NCBI GenBank assembly: GCA_037481875.1 | Contig: JBBFKY010000001.1 | Span: 349,782 to 413,781 of the forward strand | Source of the DNA: Desulfosoma sp. | GTDB taxonomy: Bacteria > Desulfobacterota > Syntrophobacteria > Syntrophobacterales > DSM-9756 | Direction of reading: 5' to 3' | DNA length: 64,000 bases | In this document: positions 38,163 through 45,340 of the stretch, in pieces | Numbering within the stretch: the stretch's first letter is position 1 | Layout of the letters: every line of letters begins with the position of its first letter | The notes under the pieces: generated by a model | Databases searched by the model: none | What the model saw: only the letters and a program-made list of their open reading frames with translations | What the model was told of the DNA's origin: nothing | Position numbers and translations under genes: made by a program

Positions 38163-39515
38163 ATGGCTGTTGTCGCTCCTTTTCGTGCCCTCCATTATAA
38201 CCCGGAACGGGTCGGAGACCTCGGTCGCGTGATCACGCCTCCGTACGACATCATCAGTCCCGTTGAACAAGATGCCTTTTATGCCATGCATCCCTACAAC
38301 ATGATTCGCCTGGAACTGGGAAAAACAACGCCCCAAGACACGGCTCAGGATAATGCTCACACAAGAGCCTCTCAATATCTTCATCAATGGAGCCGAGAGG
38401 GGATTCTCGTGCGTGAAGCCGAACCGGCCTTTTTTCCTTATGAACTGGAGTATCCGTTTCAAGAAGGTCGTAAGATTCGCAGAGGTTTTTTTGGCTTGCT
38501 TCGCCTTGAAGAATTCGGAAAGGGCTGCGTTCGTCCTCATGAACGAACCTTTCACAAGGTGAAAGAGGAAAGACTTTCCCTTTTAATGCAGTGCGGCGTG
38601 CATTTCAGTCCCATCTTTGTTCTTTTCAGTGATTCGGACGGTCGTGTACGTCACATGCTGGAAAGTTACTGTAAACAGAAAGCTCTTTTGGAATGCCAAG
38701 ACTATCGAAACTGCGACCACCGTCTTTACCGCATGAGTGATCCCACCCAGGTGCAGCAGCTTCAAGCCATGCTGGCCGACAAGGACATCTTTATCGCCGA
38801 CGGGCATCATCGTTATGAGACGGCCCTCAATTACCGGCGGCTCATGATGGAAAAACATCCGGAAGCTTCTTCCAATGCCCCTTTTCATTTCGTGCTCACC
38901 TATTTTTGTCCCATGGAAGATGACGGCCTGCTCGTGCTTCCTACCCACAGACTGCTGCCTCGGCTCAATGCCGAAAAGGCATCGGCTTTTCTCGAAAAGG
39001 GACGACCCTATTTTAAGGTGTTGTCTTTTCCCATGAATGATGCCGGGCGTGAAGGGTGGCAGAACTGTTTGGACTCTTTTCGTGTCCAAAAAGAAACCGC
39101 CATTGGATTCGTGTGTCAGGGAGGTGACGCTTATTGGGTGCTTCACGTGGACAGAAAGGCTGCCCGGTCTTATCTCGCCCCGAAAGGCTTTCCTGAAGTT
39201 TTGCAGGAGCTGGATGTGGTGGTTGTGGATCACCTCTTTCTACGAGGTCTTTTGGGCTTGGATGAAACGTACCTTTCAGACGCCGAAAATATTCGATTCA
39301 GTCATGACCGTGACGCGGCGCTCCATGCCGTAGCCGCCGGACAAGCGGCCATGGGCTTTTTCGTCAACCCGACCCGTGTGGATCAGGTACGTGATGTGGC
39401 TCGTGCCGGCTTGATCATGCCGCACAAGGCCACCTATTTTTATCCAAAAGTTTTCAGCGGTCTTGTCATGCATCCCATGGATGTGAAAGAGACGGTCTGT
39501 GTTTCCGTTTCCTGA
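38163..39515 (+). CDS. DUF1015-family protein
   Basis: A 450-residue protein of the DUF1015 (COG4198) family. Diagnostic segments: FRALHYNPERVGDLGRVITPPYDII at the start (positions 6-30), a FFGLLRLEEFGKGCVRPHERT region, DGHHRYETALNYRRLM in the centre, and AVAAGQAAMGFFVNPTRV plus LIMPHKATYFYPKVFSGLVM near the C-terminus. The PPYD, HERT and DGHHRYET motifs are invariant in the family and suggest a catalytic site. Some DUF1015-related proteins are ParB-like serine kinases (a family report, not shown here). The ATG at 38163 matches the family start; the reading to 38115 adds a non-conserved leader. Confidence 0.9.
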   Translation: MAVVAPFRALHYNPERVGDLGRVITPPYDIISPVEQDAFYAMHPYNMIRLELGKTTPQDTAQDNAHTRASQYLHQWSREGILVREAEPAFFPYELEYPFQEGRKIRRGFFGLLRLEEFGKGCVRPHERTFHKVKEERLSLLMQCGVHFSPIFVLFSDSDGRVRHMLESYCKQKALLECQDYRNCDHRLYRMSDPTQVQQLQAMLADKDIFIADGHHRYETALNYRRLMMEKHPEASSNAPFHFVLTYFCPMEDDGLLVLPTHRLLPRLNAEKASAFLEKGRPYFKVLSFPMNDAGREGWQNCLDSFRVQKETAIGFVCQGGDAYWVLHVDRKAARSYLAPKGFPEVLQELDVVVVDHLFLRGLLGLDETYLSDAENIRFSHDRDAALHAVAAGQAAMGFFVNPTRVDQVRDVARAGLIMPHKATYFYPKVFSGLVMHPMDVKETVCVSVS

Positions 39516-39554
39516 CCTGTTCATCCCCCTTGGCTTTCTGCTGCCCCTTTTCCC

Positions 39555-40397
39555 ATGACGGCCCGCTCAAGGGACAGGCTTGACATTGTGCACAATCCCA
39601 TGTGTTTCGATGAGGCGGAAGCGAAGTCACCGGAATCTTTGGGAGAAGGGGAAGAGGTCACTTGTGACCGCCTTTTTGGGGGAGCTCTCACCCTGTACCA
39701 GGACCGTCGCGGCTATCGGTTTTCCATCGACGCCGTGCTGCTGGCGGGATTGACTCGCGTCAAAGCCGAGGATCGCATCATGGAATTGGGGACCGGCTGT
39801 GGTGTTGTGCTTTTGGCCATGGCGGTGCAACAAGCGGGAAGACACTGGGAAGGGGTGGAAATTCAAAAACGCTTGGCTTCCTTGGCGGTGAGAAACGTGG
39901 AAGCGAACGGTTTGACAAACCGTGTATGGATCCATTGTCTGGACTGGAACCATGTGAAAAAGGTGTTTCCACCCGAAGGGTTTGACCTTGTCATTTCAAA
40001 TCCACCCTATCGGCGACTCGGCTCAGGCAGAATCAATCCCGATCATCAGAAAGCCGCGGCACGCCATGAAATTTTCGGCACCGTGCAAGAAATGTTTCAA
40101 GCCGCATCCTACCTTTTAAAACAAAGTGGGCGTTGTGCCGTGATCTACCCGGCGTCTCGGCTGGACGACCTGATCATGGGGGCCTTGGAAGCGAAATTGC
40201 GCCCTAAACAATTGACCCTCATTCATTCGCATTGTCAGGCCCCGGCAACGCTCGTGCACATGGAATGCCTCAAGGGAGCGGGTCAAGATCTTCGTGTGAT
40301 GCCGCCTTTTTTCATTTACGATAAAACCGGTCGCCGCTACAGCCCTGAGATGCTTCGGCTGCATGCGGGGTATCGGCTGGATCAAGAACAGAACTGA
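39555..40397 (+). CDS. N6-adenine methyltransferase, TrmN6/YfiC-like
   Basis: A 280-residue class I SAM-dependent methyltransferase. Seen: the family start LFGGALTLYQDRRGYRFSIDAVLL, SAM motif I IMELGTGCGVVLLAMA, motif II GVEIQKRLASLAVRN, and the catalytic NPPY in LVISNPPYRRLGSGRINP, the form used for N6-adenine targets. YfiC-type enzymes modify A37 of tRNA1-Val. The exact RNA target is inferred from similarity. The first ~40 residues are not conserved, and the start at 39555 lacks a clear ribosome site; 39600 is an alternative. It precedes the SDR gene by 21 bp. Confidence 0.85.
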   Translation: MTARSRDRLDIVHNPMCFDEAEAKSPESLGEGEEVTCDRLFGGALTLYQDRRGYRFSIDAVLLAGLTRVKAEDRIMELGTGCGVVLLAMAVQQAGRHWEGVEIQKRLASLAVRNVEANGLTNRVWIHCLDWNHVKKVFPPEGFDLVISNPPYRRLGSGRINPDHQKAAARHEIFGTVQEMFQAASYLLKQSGRCAVIYPASRLDDLIMGALEAKLRPKQLTLIHSHCQAPATLVHMECLKGAGQDLRVMPPFFIYDKTGRRYSPEMLRLHAGYRLDQEQN

Positions 40398-40418
40398 TCG
40401 GAGAGCAAAGGAGGTCTT

Positions 40419-41210
40419 ATGGATCTGGGTCTTAAGGGCAAGGTGGCTTTTGTGGCTGGAGCCAGTCAAGGTTTGGGAAAGGCCGTGGCGATGACCTTGT
40501 GTCAGGAGGGGGCCAAGGTGGCCATCTGTGGTCTGGACGATCCCGAACTCCCCAAAGCGGTTGAAGAGATTGCGGCCACTACGGGAGGTGAAGTCATCGG
40601 GATTCCTGCCGATGTCAGCGTCTCTGAACAGGCTCGTGAGTTCATTCGTAAGGGCCTTGATCATTTCGGGACCGTGGACATTTTGGTGAACAACGCCGGA
40701 GGACCTCCGGCCAAGACCTTTCTAGAAATTGACGACGATCTATGGCACTTCGGGTTTCGGTTGAACCTTTTGAGCACCATTGTCATGACACGGGAAGCTG
40801 TGCCGGTCATGATGGAAAAGCGCTGGGGCCGCATCATCAACATGACTTCTGTTTCGGTCAAACAACCCATTGATGGTTTGATCCTTTCCAACACGATTCG
40901 ATCCGGCGTGGTCGGGTTGGCCAAAACCTTGTCCAACGAACTGGCTCCTTACAACATCACGGTGAACAATGTCTGTCCCGGCTACACGTTGACCGAACGG
41001 GTACGAAGCCTGGCTGTGGTGACGGCGCAAAAGGAAGGCACGACTCCGGAAAACATCATCGATCGTTGGCGTGCCACCATTCCCATGGGCCGTTTGGGAA
41101 CCCCCGAAGAATTTGCGGCCTTGGTGACGTTTCTTGCCTCGGAACAAGCCGGCTACATCACGGGTGCCTCCATCCACATCGATGGCGGATACTACAAAGG
41201 CGTGATGTGA
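40419..41210 (+). CDS. Short-chain dehydrogenase-like protein lacking the catalytic Tyr/Lys
   Basis: A 263-residue SDR-fold protein. The dinucleotide motif VAGASQGLGKAVA, NNAGGPP and the C-terminal GYITGASIHIDGGYYKG are present, as is the Ser in NMTSVSVKQP. At the position of YxxxK it reads SNTIR (LILSNTIRSGVVGLAKTLS), so Tyr and Lys are replaced by Ser and Arg. Such proteins form a recognised SDR subgroup resembling 3-ketoacyl-ACP reductase but without the standard tetrad. An activity as an oxidoreductase is therefore uncertain. AAAGGAGG precedes the ATG. fabH follows after 11 bp, so a linked role in lipid metabolism is plausible. Confidence 0.88.
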   Translation: MDLGLKGKVAFVAGASQGLGKAVAMTLCQEGAKVAICGLDDPELPKAVEEIAATTGGEVIGIPADVSVSEQAREFIRKGLDHFGTVDILVNNAGGPPAKTFLEIDDDLWHFGFRLNLLSTIVMTREAVPVMMEKRWGRIINMTSVSVKQPIDGLILSNTIRSGVVGLAKTLSNELAPYNITVNNVCPGYTLTERVRSLAVVTAQKEGTTPENIIDRWRATIPMGRLGTPEEFAALVTFLASEQAGYITGASIHIDGGYYKGVM

Positions 41211-41221
41211 AAGGATGAGCC

Positions 41222-42217
41222 ATGAGCCGAAGAGGGGTGCGTATTCGTTCCGTGGGTCGATATCTTCCGGAACGGAAACTGACCAATGCCGATTTGGAAA
41301 AGATGGTGGACACCACCGATGAATGGATCATCACACGAACGGGAATCCGTGAACGACGCATTCTCGAACCCGGCTTGGGCTGTTCCTTTATGGCGGCTCG
41401 AGCCGCTCAGGAATGCTTGGAGCGTGCCCAGGTCGCGCCGGCCGATGTGGACGCCGTCATCGTGGGGACCGTCACTCCCGACATGTTTTTTCCGTCCACA
41501 GCGTGCCTGGTGCAACGAGCCATCGGAGCGGACAAGGCATGGGGATTTGATCTTTCGGCGGGCTGCTCGGCTTTCATCTTTTCCATGACAACAGGGGTGA
41601 TGATGATCGAATCGGGTCGTTACGAGAAGGTTTTGGTCATCGGAGCCGATGTCATGAGCAGCATCATTGATTATACGGATCGAAACACCTGCGTTTTGTT
41701 CGGTGATGCCGCCGGCGCTGTCCTTTTGGAACCTTGCGATGAAGAGGGGTACGGAGTCCTAGACTTTATTCAAAGGATTGATGGGGCTGGAGAGCCGTAT
41801 CTACACATGAAAGCCGGAGGAAGCCGTCGCCCGGCCAGTGAAGAAACCGTAAGGGCTCGGGAGCACTATGTGTACCAGGAAGGCAAGAAGGTTTTTAAGT
41901 TCGCTGTGACGGAAATGGCGGATGTCTCCGTCAAGATCTTGGAACGCAACGGGCTTTCTGGGAAAGATGTGAAGGTGTTTATTCCCCATCAGGCCAATTT
42001 GAGAATTATTGAAGCCTGCGCCAATCGTATGGGTTTGGACATGGACCGGGTCATCATCAATATTGATCGTTACGCCAACACCACCGGTGCCACGATTCCA
42101 TTGTGCCTTTACGAAGCCGTTTTGGAAAAAAACCTTTTGAGCAAGGGGGACTATCTCGTTATGTCCGCCTTTGGCGCCGGCTTTACCTGGGGAAGTATCC
42201 TCATGCGTTGGATCTAA
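41222..42217 (+). CDS. fabH: 3-oxoacyl-ACP synthase III family protein
   Basis: A 331-residue thiolase-fold condensing enzyme. The Cys-His-Asn triad is present: Cys in DLSAGCSAFIFSM, His in VFIPHQANLRIIEAC, and Asn in RYANTTGATIPL. Other FabH features are the start RGVRIRSVGRYLPE, the WIITRTGIRERR loop and the final GAGFTWGSILMRW. FabH primes fatty-acid synthesis by joining acetyl-CoA (or another acyl-CoA) to malonyl-ACP. It could instead be a KASIII-like enzyme of a special pathway, given the SDR partner. It may supply the FabH that is missing from the plsX-fabG locus. Confidence 0.92.
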   Translation: MSRRGVRIRSVGRYLPERKLTNADLEKMVDTTDEWIITRTGIRERRILEPGLGCSFMAARAAQECLERAQVAPADVDAVIVGTVTPDMFFPSTACLVQRAIGADKAWGFDLSAGCSAFIFSMTTGVMMIESGRYEKVLVIGADVMSSIIDYTDRNTCVLFGDAAGAVLLEPCDEEGYGVLDFIQRIDGAGEPYLHMKAGGSRRPASEETVRAREHYVYQEGKKVFKFAVTEMADVSVKILERNGLSGKDVKVFIPHQANLRIIEACANRMGLDMDRVIINIDRYANTTGATIPLCLYEAVLEKNLLSKGDYLVMSAFGAGFTWGSILMRWI

Positions 42218-42250
42218 AAGAAAGGGGGGCGAACCGCCCCCCTTTCTTTT
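42216..42250. terminator. Bidirectional terminator between fabH and porB
   Basis: A perfect 16-bp inverted repeat (AAAAGAAAGGGGGGCG and complement) around the loop AAC. The stem's outer A/T tracts supply U-runs in both directions. It sits between two converging genes: the left arm touches the end of fabH and the right arm ends at the porB stop codon. Confidence 0.9.
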
Positions 42251-43149
42251 TAGATGCCGGCTCGAGCCAGAAAACCTTCCCAACGCTCATCCACGGCTTT
42301 TTGGAAGGCTTCCATTTGTTCCGGGGTCATTTTTCTAAACCGTGCCTGAGTCTTCACATAGTCTTCCACGGGGCGTTTACGGCGCGTCTTGGCCAGATTC
42401 AGGCTTTTTCCCGTGAGGCGAAAAATTCCGTCTTCCACTTCATAAAGAACGATCACGCCGGTTTCTACGGCCAATCGACCGATCTTTACGGTTTCTCGAG
42501 TTGGAAAGCCCCACCCGGCAGGACAGGGCACGGCCAAGTGAATGAATCGGGTTCCTTGAATGTGGCGTGCCTTGGAAAACTTGTCGTAAAGATCCATGGG
42601 GTACGACGAACAGGTGGTGGCCAGGTATGCCGGATGATGGGCTTCCATGATTTGAATGAAATCCTTTTTAGGCTGTTCCTTGGGATGCACCGGCGTGGTC
42701 GTCGTGATGGCTCCGGAAGGTGTGGCGCTGGAACGTTGCACGCCCGTATTCATGTAGGCTTCATTGTCGTAACACACATAGATAAAATTGGTTTGTCTTT
42801 CCGCAGCGCCGCTCAACGCCTGAATACCCATGTCGAACGTGCCGCCGTCTCCGGCCATGGCCAGCACCACATAGTCCTCCTTGCCCAAGGCCTTGAGTCC
42901 TGCGGCCAGTCCCGAAGCCGATGCGGCGGTGCCGCCGAAGACGTTGTTCACGGCATTGACGAGCACAGGCGTTTTGGGGTACATGCCGTGCAAAATGGTG
43001 AGGCAGCAGGCCGGAAGGGTCACGATGGTCTTGGGGCCTAGGGCCTTCAGAATATGTCGGTAGGCGATAGGAAGGCCGCATCCGGCGCAGGTGCGCGTGC
43101 CGGGAAGAATGTATTCTTTTTCGGGAAGATCCATCAGTGCGGTCGGCAT
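42250..43149 (-). CDS. porB: Pyruvate:ferredoxin oxidoreductase beta subunit (TPP-binding)
   Basis: A 299-residue beta subunit of a 2-oxoacid:ferredoxin oxidoreductase. Seen: a cluster-binding CAGCGLP near the N-terminus, the TPP motif beginning AMAGDGGTFDMGIQALSG, and FIYVCYDNEAYMNTGVQRSS, the PorB-type segment; the final Cys ligand is in PAYLATTCSSYP. With the alpha subunit it oxidises pyruvate to acetyl-CoA, CO2 and reduced ferredoxin, or the reverse. The ATG at 43149 (MPTALMDLPEKEYILPG) is chosen; the extended frame to 43221 overlaps porA. It lies 16 bp after porA. Confidence 0.93.
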   Translation of the reverse strand: MPTALMDLPEKEYILPGTRTCAGCGLPIAYRHILKALGPKTIVTLPACCLTILHGMYPKTPVLVNAVNNVFGGTAASASGLAAGLKALGKEDYVVLAMAGDGGTFDMGIQALSGAAERQTNFIYVCYDNEAYMNTGVQRSSATPSGAITTTTPVHPKEQPKKDFIQIMEAHHPAYLATTCSSYPMDLYDKFSKARHIQGTRFIHLAVPCPAGWGFPTRETVKIGRLAVETGVIVLYEVEDGIFRLTGKSLNLAKTRRKRPVEDYVKTQARFRKMTPEQMEAFQKAVDERWEGFLARAGI

Positions 43150-43165
43150 GGTATGTCCTTGTTCT

Positions 43166-44371
43166 TTAAATTTCGTTGGAAAACCAAATGGAATGTTCAG
43201 GGACCTCTTCATGACTGCCAAAGCTGAGGGTTTGTCGAGCGATCTCGCAGAGATCTAAAGGTTTGACGTCTTTGCCTCCAAGCCCCACGATGTAGCCCGC
43301 GGTTATGGGTTGTCTTCCATTAAGGCCATAGAGGGCTGCTTTGATTTCCGTGGCCAGAGCTCCTTCCAGGCCGTAACTGATAGCCTTTTCCACGACGGCT
43401 AAACGCGCTTGTGTGGCCAAAAGGTCACGGATCGCTCGCTTGGGAAAGGGTCGAAAGACACGCAGGCTTGCCACTCCGGCCTTGATGCCTTGATCTCGTA
43501 AAACGTCACACGCCTCGGAAGCTTCACTGCCCAAAGAACCCATGGTCACAAAAAGAATGTCCGCATCTTCGGTCCGGTAGCGGAAAATGGGGTCTTCATA
43601 ACTTCGCCCGAAACGTTCCCCAAAAGCTCGCCCCTCTTCGGCGATGACGGGCAGGGCGGATTCCAGAGTCGCCTGAAGGCGGCGTCGAATGCCCATATAG
43701 CCTGGGTACAGACGACCATCGGCCCCAGGAATGGGATCCGTCAGAACCACCGGATTGATGTTGACCGGTCGTTCAGGGTCCAGGTGATAAGCCGGCGTAA
43801 AAGGAGGTAAAAAGGCATCCACGGCTTCCTGGTCAGGAACCTCGACGGGCATCATGGTGTGGGAAAGGCGAAAGCCGTCAAAACACACCATCACAGGGAC
43901 CAACAGCCTTTCGGCCACTTTGTAGGCAAGGATCACCTGGTCGAGGATTTCCTGGTTGTTCAGGCAATAAAACTGCATCCAGCCCGTGTCTCGTTGCGCG
44001 ATGCTATCCTGCATGTCGTTCAAAATGGTCCAAGGAGCTCCCAGCCCTCTGTTCGTGACAGGCATGACAATGGGCACTCGTGCTCCAGCCGCCCAATGGA
44101 GCTGTTCATGCATATACGCCAGCCCATTGGCGGCCGTGGCGGTGAAGGCGCGAGCCCCGACAAGGGAAGCGGAAATACAGACGCCCATGGCTGAATGCTC
44201 GCTTTCCACTCGAACAAATTCCGCTTGGAGCTCACCTCGTTCCACATATTCCGAAAGTTCTTCAGGAATCTTGGACTGAGGCGTGATCGGGTAGGCCGCA
44301 ATCACCTGAACGCGACAGAGCTTTGCCGCTAAGGCCGCTGTTTGGTTTCCGGTAAGAATTTTGGTCGCCAC
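43166..44371 (-). CDS. porA: Pyruvate:ferredoxin oxidoreductase alpha subunit
   Basis: A 401-residue alpha subunit. Seen: LTGNQTAALAAKLCRVQVIAAYPITPQS (positions 6-33), the VESEHSAMGVCISASLVGARAFTAT region, GAPWTILNDMQDSIAQRDTGW, and DILFVTMGSLGSEASEA with FRPFP. The start is a GTG at 44371. In four-subunit enzymes gamma and delta (2x[4Fe-4S] ferredoxin) genes normally lie alongside. None is found upstream in the 396-bp gap or downstream, so the partner subunits must be encoded elsewhere or differ. Family members for 2-oxoisovalerate or 2-oxoglutarate are possible, but the alpha/beta motifs favour pyruvate. Confidence 0.92.
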   Translation of the reverse strand: MATKILTGNQTAALAAKLCRVQVIAAYPITPQSKIPEELSEYVERGELQAEFVRVESEHSAMGVCISASLVGARAFTATAANGLAYMHEQLHWAAGARVPIVMPVTNRGLGAPWTILNDMQDSIAQRDTGWMQFYCLNNQEILDQVILAYKVAERLLVPVMVCFDGFRLSHTMMPVEVPDQEAVDAFLPPFTPAYHLDPERPVNINPVVLTDPIPGADGRLYPGYMGIRRRLQATLESALPVIAEEGRAFGERFGRSYEDPIFRYRTEDADILFVTMGSLGSEASEACDVLRDQGIKAGVASLRVFRPFPKRAIRDLLATQARLAVVEKAISYGLEGALATEIKAALYGLNGRQPITAGYIVGLGGKDVKPLDLCEIARQTLSFGSHEEVPEHSIWFSNEI

Positions 44372-44596
44372 TTTGACGTTAGCCTTTCTTTGCTTTTTGC
44401 GGAATAAAGGTCTCGCCCATGGACCTTGTCGAAAGAGTTTTTGACATATCGATGCGAACGTTGCAAGTCAATGGGAATAAGTGGATGTTTGTGCCGAAAA
44501 AGGGCCGTAGCGTGGATTTGGGGGGCTTTTCGACGACATGGCCTCGAGGGACCCTATGGACGGCCTCATGCGTTTGGGGTTTGCGCAGGATCCGAA

Positions 44597-44620
44597 GGGG
44601 CGGACCGATGTGTCCGCCCC
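44597..44620. repeat. Dispersed palindrome, clean copy upstream of porA
   Basis: GGGGCGGAC-CGATGT-GTCCGCCCC, with perfect 9-bp arms. It is identical to the core of copy 1 at 6096 and differs from the copy at 36012 by one loop base. Confidence 0.85.
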
Positions 44621-44693
44621 GCATGCCACGCCTGAATTTTAATATGGAGAGAACCTACCCTGCCCGCTCGCACCGTCGGGGGTATGTAGAGAC

Positions 44694-44741
44694 AAAAAAA
44701 GAGAGCCGAAGCCCGTGCATCCTAAGCTTAGGGCGGCTCTC
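44694..44741 (-). terminator. Terminator of the PxxKW gene
   Basis: On the minus strand GAGAGCCG (44734-44741) pairs with CGGCTCTC (44701-44708) across a loop that itself contains a small GGGC/GCCC pairing. Seven T follow. It begins 26 bp past the stop codon of the PxxKW gene. Confidence 0.75.
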
Positions 44742-44767
44742 CTTGTCATCCCGGAGGATGGTGCGAA

Positions 44768-45052
44768 CTACTTGGACTTGGACGCCCGCTTCGAGGCCTT
44801 GAGCGGGTTAATCTTCGCTTGCTGTGTCGTCACAGGCGCTTTGACATGGGTCGCAAAATTACAATGACCCGTTTTCCACTTGATGCTGGGATTCGGATAA
44901 CTGGCACAGAAACGCCCCGCCGGGACCTCAACGATCCTCTGGCACCCTTCGCACTGCTCCACCACCTGATGGCAAGAGCCCCCATTGTACCCGCAGCCGG
45001 CCTTGGTCATGAAGGCGCAGTCCACACCCGCCTTCACCGTTTGACAAATCAT
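44768..45052 (-). CDS. PxxKW-family cysteine-rich protein
   Basis: A 94-residue protein with eight cysteines (residues 3, 12, 20, 27, 34, 37, 49, 64) and the PSIKW motif at 55-59 that names the family. The tail after residue 65 is lysine-rich and low in complexity. The cysteine spacing suggests a metal or Fe-S site, but no standard ferredoxin motif is present. The family is found mainly in sulfate-reducing and syntrophic Desulfobacterota (established knowledge), and its role is unknown. The ATG at 45052 has GGAGGTG upstream; the GTG at 45061 lies within that site. It is followed by its own terminator, so it is a single-gene unit. Confidence 0.88.
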   Translation of the reverse strand: MICQTVKAGVDCAFMTKAGCGYNGGSCHQVVEQCEGCQRIVEVPAGRFCASYPNPSIKWKTGHCNFATHVKAPVTTQQAKINPLKASKRASKSK

Positions 45053-45340
45053 GGCGATCACCTCCGTTTTTTCTTATAATGTGCCCCGAAAATCGGCGTA
45101 ATACTACTCATGAAATTGCCGCTGTCAAGCTCGATGCGACGCGTTTTTTGCAAATGGAGCGAAAAAAATTTCGTCCTGACAAACCCGTGCAACCTCTCGA
45201 TCTCCCATGATTTGTTTAAAAATCACAGGGCCTCTGACCGGACGAGGCAAAAACGGGTTAAAGTTTTTTCGAAAAAAGGCGATTCCCTTAAAGAGACATT
45301 GGAATGGTGAACAATACAGGGAGCGGACATTCGAGCATCC

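Larger units (their letters stand above)
44372..44767. other. 396-bp gap upstream of porA
   Basis: It lies between the porA start and the end of the PxxKW gene, both minus. It contains one clean palindrome (44597-44620) and the PxxKW gene terminator (44694-44741). Open frames on either strand are short and composed of repeat sequence. No porC or porD remnant was recognised, and no promoter consensus stands out. Confidence 0.5.

Noticed and set aside
44379-44624. Remnant of the PorD ferredoxin subunit upstream of porA
   Set aside because: The minus-strand frame has no CxxCxxC motifs and largely derives from a palindrome.
44419-44802. 127-codon plus-strand frame over the porA upstream region
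   Set aside because: It runs through a palindrome and the terminator of the PxxKW gene, and its translation is low in complexity.
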